Positions 6,892-11,164 of a stretch of DNA of 11,164 nt are shown here, piece by piece. The translations under genes and the position numbers were made by a program. The stretch covers positions 1-11,164 of the forward strand of contig DVEE01000455.1 of NCBI GenBank assembly GCA_015295885.1. Reading direction: 5' to 3'. Positions within the stretch are counted from its first letter, which is position 1. The number at the start of each line of letters is the position of its first letter. This stretch comes from Leptolyngbyaceae cyanobacterium M65_K2018_010 (GTDB taxonomy: Bacteria; Cyanobacteriota; Cyanobacteriia; Phormidesmidales; Phormidesmidaceae). Under the pieces are notes generated by a model, which did not search any database, had not been told where the DNA came from, and saw nothing but the letters and a program-made list of their open reading frames with translations.

Positions 6892-7361
6892 CAGATATAG
6901 TCGAAGTAAACGCCCATTTCCTTGCCGGCATCGGCACCGACCAGGCTAGCGGTCACTTCTTTCATGGCCTGAATCGCATTGACAGTAGCACCAATGGGAA
7001 CCCCTAGGGAGTTATAGGTTTCCTTGAGGCCATTCAGAACCCGCTCATCCAGAATGGAGGGGTCACCGGCCAGCATGGCGTAGGTGGCGTAGCGCAGATA
7101 GTAATCCAAGTCGCGAATGCAAGCGGCATAGCGACGGGTGGTGTACATATTGCCGCCCGGACGGGTGATGTCGGAATACAGCAGGGACTTAGCCACAGCT
7201 TCCTTGACGATTTCAGCGGCATTGGCACTGATGGTGGTGGCAGCCCGCACCCGTAGTTCACCGGTTTGGAAGTAGGCCTTGAGCTTATCTAGGGCAGAAC
7301 TGTCCAGGTATTTGCCCTGCACATCGGAGGAATTAATAACAGAAGTAATTGCGTCTTGCAT
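6876..7361 (-). CDS. apcB: Allophycocyanin beta subunit
   Basis: The 161-residue bilin-bearing subunit pairs with ApcA to form the allophycocyanin heterodimers and trimers of the phycobilisome core. The phycocyanobilin attachment site is Cys81 in YAACIRDLDYY, and Asn71 in GGNMYTTRRYA is the position that is N-methylated in beta-type phycobiliproteins. The family C terminus GVYFDYICSGLS is intact. The ATG at 7359-7361 has an AAGGAAG ribosome site (7369-7375) seven bases upstream. It starts 61 bases after the apcA stop, the usual apcAB operon spacing, so the two are expected on one abundant transcript. Confidence 0.98.
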   Translation of the reverse strand: MQDAITSVINSSDVQGKYLDSSALDKLKAYFQTGELRVRAATTISANAAEIVKEAVAKSLLYSDITRPGGNMYTTRRYAACIRDLDYYLRYATYAMLAGDPSILDERVLNGLKETYNSLGVPIGATVNAIQAMKEVTASLVGADAGKEMGVYFDYICSGLS

Positions 7362-7422
7362 GGTGAAGCTTCCTTAGAACTGACGTAATCTCAACAACGA
7401 ATTGACGAATGGGTAGCCGCAA

Positions 7423-7908
7423 CTACTGCATTGCGCCAACCACATAGTCGAAGTAAGAGGCCGCTTCAGCAGCATCTTCACTGGAGAGCAGGGAGGTGGC
7501 CACGTTCTTCATGCAGCGCACCGACTCGGCTACGGCTGGAATGGGAGTGCCTAGGGAGTTGTACATTTCCCGTACACCCACCAGACCGATTTCCTCGATG
7601 GGGGTAACATCGCCGGCCACTACCCCGTAGGTGATCAAACGCAGGTAGTAGTCCATATCCCGCAGGCAGGTGGCCGTCATTTCTTCGCCGTAGGCGTTAC
7701 CACCGGGGGAGACCACATCGGGGCGCTTTTGGAACAACTGATTGCCGGCTTCTTTAACGATGCGCTCACGGGACTCGGTCAGCACCTGGGCAATGCGCAG
7801 ACGCCGTTCCCCAGAAGTGACAAACCCTTTAATACGATCTAGTTCGCCGGGGCTGAGATAACGAGCCTCAGCATCAGCATTCACGATTGACTTCGTGACA
7901 ATACTCAT
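7423..7908 (-). CDS. apcA: Allophycocyanin alpha subunit
   Basis: The 161-residue bilin-bearing alpha subunit is the partner of ApcB in the core trimers that pass energy from the rods to ApcE and the photosystems. It begins MSIVTKSIVNADAEARYLSP, the standard ApcA N terminus. The bilin attachment site is Cys81 in MTATCLRDMDYYLR, and the chain ends YFDYVVGAMQ. The start at 7906-7908 is chosen because a perfect GGAGGA ribosome site (7917-7922) lies eight bases upstream. The reading frame stays open to 7956, but those 16 extra residues do not resemble the family. Its promoter must lie in the 490-base spacer after apcE. Confidence 0.98.
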   Translation of the reverse strand: MSIVTKSIVNADAEARYLSPGELDRIKGFVTSGERRLRIAQVLTESRERIVKEAGNQLFQKRPDVVSPGGNAYGEEMTATCLRDMDYYLRLITYGVVAGDVTPIEEIGLVGVREMYNSLGTPIPAVAESVRCMKNVATSLLSSEDAAEAASYFDYVVGAMQ

Positions 7909-8062
7909 GGATGGATTCCTCCGAAAAATATAACCAGGTGCCTGTAAAACTGGCATTCATGGGCAATTTTGCCGAGCCAATAGGAGTAGTCCAGAAACAG
8001 GACGTCCCTGAACCTTCTAAATCTCAATCGCCAGGAGACCAGATAACGAGACCGGGCAGGCA

Positions 8063-8321
8063 TCACTTCGTTCGCCGATTAGCCAGAAGCAACTGGTAGC
8101 GTTCAAAGCAATCGCCAATCCTGCGTAGATACTCAGACTCAGCATCCTTACCCGATTTATTGTCCGGTATCATGATCGCCTTCTTAAGCAGAACGACATA
8201 TTTTGTAATAGTCCTCCTCAGTTTCCTGAATCACCGCCCCCAGGGCGATTCAGCGAATCCAAGCAGGATCAAAACGAACAGCAACCCCCAAATCGATACC
8301 AATCTGACGGTTGCTGTTCAT
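8063..8321 (-). pseudogene. Broken small gene between apcE and apcA, about 85 codons
   Basis: Reading from ATG at 8319-8321 gives MNSNRQIGIDLGVAVRFDPA and then a TGA at 8250-8252. The same frame continues as IALGAVIQETEEDYYK. At an AAAA run (8201-8204) the coding character moves to the next frame, which runs from YVVLLKKAIM through SEYLRRIGDCFERYQLLLAN to a TGA at 8063-8065. The span is 259 bases, 86 codons plus one base, so removing one A and reading through one stop restores a single 85-residue protein. The last 36 codons also form an intact ORF of their own, from the ATG at 8171-8173 with an AGAAGG ribosome site five bases upstream. The restored protein would be soluble, with a Lys- and Arg-rich helical C terminus. 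I do not recognise the family. It could be a decaying gene, a gene hit by sequence errors, or a chance open stretch. Confidence 0.4.
8276..8319 (-). repeat. 11-base perfect inverted repeat downstream of apcE
   Basis: GAACAGCAACC (8276-8286) and GGTTGCTGTTC (8309-8319) can form an 11-base stem with a 22-base loop, about 80 bases past the apcE stop. On the minus strand the stem is followed by GTTTTG rather than a run of T, so it is a weak terminator candidate. It could instead be an RNA-stabilising 3' structure of the apcE message. Confidence 0.6.
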
Positions 8322-8398
8322 ATTTTGTTACAAAAGTGAGCTAGGAACGGGGTGCCATCCGGCTGTCCCCATCGGTGCAAAGCTCAAAGCCAGAAGCC

Positions 8399-11164
8399 CT
8401 ACTGGCGGCGATAGGGAACCCCCTGCTCACCGAAATAACGCAGGTACTCTGGGGATTGCACCATGGTGTTGGCTACGGCCATAATCCCCTGCTGGGACGC
8501 TATCTGGCGATAGGCTTCTAACTCATCCCCAGGTTCCAGGTGACGGCCCAACAACTGACGAGCCATGATCTCAACCAGTTTGGTCGCAGGATAAACGGCC
8601 ACAAAGCGATCTCGATAAGCCGGGCTGGCCAGAAGCTCAGTTACAAAGCCCCGCACACTGAGTTGCCCCTGCCGCAGGCGTTGCTCCGCCGCCGGGAGGC
8701 GCCAATGGGTGGGAATTTCGCCTTCGTACCAAACCATGACCTGGCGATAAATCGCCGTTAGGATCAGGTCGATCTGGGCGGCATCAGCCCCGGGGTATAG
8801 CCGATAGAGACGGGTGGCAGGCTGGGCCACCGCAAACTCCAACCCTTCCGTTTGAGAGGACCGCCCCAGGGCAGCGGCCAAAGTTGCGTCGGAGGCAGCC
8901 TGGGCCGCCACAGCACCAGCCATCAAAGGCATTTCGGCCACATCCAGGCTGGGCTTAACGGTGGCAAAGCTGGGTACCACGAGATCTCGGTTTTGCTTGG
9001 TCAAGCGGTTATACAGCTTCTCGGTATTGGGGAAATTAGCCGCCGGCAGGGTGGGGAAACGGCGGTAGGGCACAGTATCTTCCCCGAAGTTCTCGGCGTA
9101 CTCTGGGGTACTGAGCATCGCCTGAATAAACCCGCGAATGCCCTCCGTAGACAAAATTTGGTTGTACTTACGAATTTCTGCCTGATCTAGCGGAGCACGG
9201 CCTAGGAAATGCTTGGTGCCAAATTCAATCACCTGGGTATTGGGATAGGGCGCATAAAACTCTTTGATGTAAAGATTTGAGCAGCCTAATCCCTCGATAA
9301 ACTCCTTGACGTTGATCTCTCCGTTACCCAACTTACTTTCTAGGGCAGTAAATTCGCTCTTGATAATGTAAGGGGCAATATCCCGTTCAAAGATCTGGCG
9401 GTAAGCCGCCGCAATCACCAACTTCAGATTAGGCTTATCGGCCAGGGAGGTCAATTTGAAGACCTTGGTCTGCTGTCGCTGGCGGTTAACCCCCTGACTC
9501 ACCCGTTTTTGAATATCGGGAATCGCCCGCTCTTCGACAACGGTGCCCAACTCCACAAAACGAGGCGTGGTGGTATCGGGGATGGGTACCATGCCTTTTT
9601 CAGCTAGACTACCGGCCCGCGTAGTCCTCAGGGCTAATCCCTTGGGGGTCAGGTAGCGCTCGTAGGGAACGGTATCCTCCCCAAAGGCCTCGGCGTACTC
9701 CTGGCTATCTAAAATCGCATCCACCAGGGCATAGAACCCCTGTTTAGCGCAGATGTCGAAGTAGGCATTGGTTTCCTTACGGCCATAGGTGGGGCGGCCC
9801 AACAGCCGCCGGTGGATATATTCCACCGCCTTCATGATGTAAAGGGAAGACCAATAGGTCTTGCGGAACGCCTCAGACTTGGTAATGGCGCGGATAAATT
9901 CCTTAACGGTAATCTCACCATTTTCCAGTTTGATCTCAGCCACGGTGGATCGCTGCCCGGAGTAGACCTCGCGACCAAACACCTGGCGGTAGGCGGCATT
10001 AATCACCGCTTGGGTAGAACTTTCTGAGAACCGCACGCTGGCCCGGGTATTGCCAGTTCTGGGAATTTGATCGAGCTTGAACACCTTAGCTCCCAGGGAA
10101 CCGGGGTTTTGGCCACGGGCACCGGGATTGCTCAACTGGTTGTTGATCCCTGGCCCCCGGTGAATCAGGATCCGACGGGTATCCTTGTTAAAAAAGGCAG
10201 GGGTCGCACTGGGGTTGCGGGTTTCCTTCGGGAAGATGGCGCCAAACTGGATTTCCAGGGGGTCATTGCCAGAACCGTAGGGGTGTTGGTCGGGCAGAGG
10301 CTGTTCGTAGGCGGCAAATAGGGTAATAAATTGCGGCTTCTTGCGGAAGGGGGCACTGTAGTTGAATAGGTCGAACTGAGGGCCCCAGTTACGGCATTCC
10401 TGGGCTTCTTGACCGAGGCCACGCAGGTAGGGGACGGTCTCTTCGCCGAAGTAGTCAGCGTATTCCTTAGAGTCCACCAGGGCATCCACCAGAGCCGGCA
10501 GACCACCCCTAGAAACAATCGCAAAGTAGTTGCGCACTTCCTCGCGGGAGCTGGGGGCCCGACCTAGGATGTGACGGAAAGCCAGCTCCAGGGCCCGACT
10601 GTTGATGTAGGGGTCAAAGAAGTTCTTGCGATATAGGGGAGACTTGCAGAGGCGACGAATAAACTCCTTCATGGAGATTTCGCCGTTCTTCACCTTGGAT
10701 TCGAGGTCAGACACCGAGAGCGAATAGGCGCGGGTGATGTCGCGCTCAAACACTTGGCGGTAGGCGGCCTTCACCACCTCATTCTTTTCCGCTGCCGATA
10801 ACCCTGGCTTCATAGCGTACTTGGGTCGTCGTTCAGCGGCGTTGTAATAAATCTGTGGTAGCTGCAAGCCCTGTAGATCGGGGGAAGACCGCTGCCGCAG
10901 TTTATCGGAGGGGGTGGGCGCTTTAAACTCGCTGAGCAGAACGTCAAAGTACTGGGCCACAATATCCTTGGCCTCGGGATCAGCGCTGACGTAGCGCATC
11001 GAGGCCGCCTTCATGGTCTGTAGGGCCACCAAGGTTGCCGCCGTAGAGCAGGCGTTTTCAATCACTTCCCGCAGGCCGCGGGTATTGACAGCAATGATGT
11101 TAGGGTCGCCAGCCACGATCGCGTAGGACATAGCGCAGGAACCAGCTCAAATCACGCAGGGACT
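8399..11164 (-). CDS. apcE: Phycobilisome core-membrane linker ApcE (LCM), 5' partial, frameshifted near window edge
   Basis: ApcE is the large core-membrane linker: its N-terminal phycobiliprotein domain is a terminal energy emitter, and its linker repeats organise the core cylinders. From 11131 to 8399 an uninterrupted 910-codon frame is present, numbered here from codon 11131. It begins inside the phycobiliprotein domain (YAIVAGDPN at 3-11), with the bilin-binding Cys28 in IENAC. Four REP linker domains follow at about 110-240, 365-495, 566-695 and 780-909; each starts with an AAYRQVFER-like block and ends with a VPY block. Four repeats predict a five-cylinder core. REP4 is the most diverged (IYRQVMVWYEGE), and the protein ends just after VPYRR. 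The conserved upstream part, SLRDLSWFLRY, is readable at 11132-11163 in another frame, which hits TAA at 11100-11102. The ATG at 11131 is therefore not the true start; about 200 N-terminal residues lie outside the window. apcE precedes apcA in the usual apcEABC order. Confidence 0.95.

Larger units (their letters stand above)
7909..8398 (-). other. apcE-apcA intergenic region, 490 bases
   Basis: This stretch should contain the apcA promoter and leader. It holds a broken small gene (8063-8321) and a cluster of repeats. An inverted repeat pairs 8276-8286 with 8309-8319. A bulged hairpin at 8228-8251 has GAATC/GATTC ends. A perfect TTTTGT-T-ACAAAA palindrome lies at 8323-8335, and CATATTTTGT is a direct repeat at 8197-8206 and 8319-8328. 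The octamer GTTACAAA (8327-8334) resembles one half of the HLR1 element bound by RpaB, but I see no second half at the right distance. AGCCAGAAGC occurs at 8081-8090 and 8388-8397. I could not assign the apcA promoter; a TATATT next to the ribosome site is too close to the ATG. Confidence 0.5.

Noticed and set aside
7926..7931. Minus-strand TATATT as the apcA -10 element
   Set aside because: It would leave almost no room for the ribosome site before the ATG and has no -35 element at proper spacing.
7909..7956. Sixteen-codon N-terminal extension of apcA
   Set aside because: The added residues are unlike any ApcA, whereas the ATG at 7908 gives the canonical N terminus and has a perfect GGAGGA ribosome site at eight bases.
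8276..8319. Inverted repeat as a standard intrinsic terminator of apcE
   Set aside because: The loop is 22 bases long and the stem is followed by GTTTTG rather than a T run, so it is listed only as a repeat.
10165..10524. Minus-strand ORF of 119 codons within apcE
   Set aside because: It overlaps the conserved REP1 linker region in another frame and has a low-complexity, unlikely composition.
11129..11131. ATG at 11131 as the true apcE start
   Set aside because: It lies inside the conserved phycobiliprotein domain; the preceding conserved residues continue upstream in another frame, so this is a frameshift artefact.
1..11164. Mobile elements, CRISPR arrays, tRNA or rRNA genes
   Set aside because: No transposase, regularly spaced repeats, cloverleaf-like sequence or rRNA-like stretch was found on either strand.

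Overview
The window comes from a cyanobacterial chromosome. The decisive evidence is a phycobilisome-core gene cluster on the minus strand (apcE, apcA, apcB, apcC, in transcription order). Four copies of the HIP1 octamer GCGATCGC, which is abundant in many cyanobacterial genomes, fit this. By eye the base composition is moderately GC-rich and even throughout. No insertion sequence, prophage, CRISPR array, tRNA or rRNA is visible. ApcE carries four linker repeats, the architecture expected for a five-cylinder phycobilisome core, so the strain probably differs from the two- and three-cylinder model unicellular strains.

Left part (1-4260). A coiled-coil protein of unknown function runs off the left edge on the minus strand. 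After a divergent spacer of 350 bases come three plus-strand genes. The first encodes a small membrane protein with a four-cysteine, zinc-ribbon-like N terminus. Four bases later starts a ProA-family protein in which the catalytic cysteine appears to be valine. A separate phosphoglucomutase/phosphomannomutase-type gene follows, with a 12-base tandem repeat abutting its ATG.

Middle part (4272-6245). A MetF-type methylenetetrahydrofolate reductase family gene (TTG start) and trpS lie on the minus strand. The MetF-type gene converges on the mutase gene with only 11 bases between stop codons.

Right part (6373-11164). This is the apc cluster. ApcA and ApcB form the allophycocyanin trimers of the core, ApcC caps the trimers, and ApcE organises the core, anchors it to the membrane and carries the terminal-emitter bilin. 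A good intrinsic terminator follows apcC. The apcB-apcC spacer can form two mutually exclusive stems, which could help set the low linker-to-subunit ratio. The 490-base apcE-apcA spacer holds what reads as an 85-residue gene broken by one in-frame TGA and one extra A. ApcE itself is out of frame about 33 bases from the right edge: the conserved phycobiliprotein-domain sequence continues across a two-base loss, so the ATG at 11131 is not a real start.

Most of the window is ordinary core metabolism and photosynthesis. The points worth a second look are the ProA-like protein, the apcE frameshift, the broken small gene between apcE and apcA, and the apcB-apcC switch-like RNA geometry. I see no evidence of a wholly new multi-gene system.
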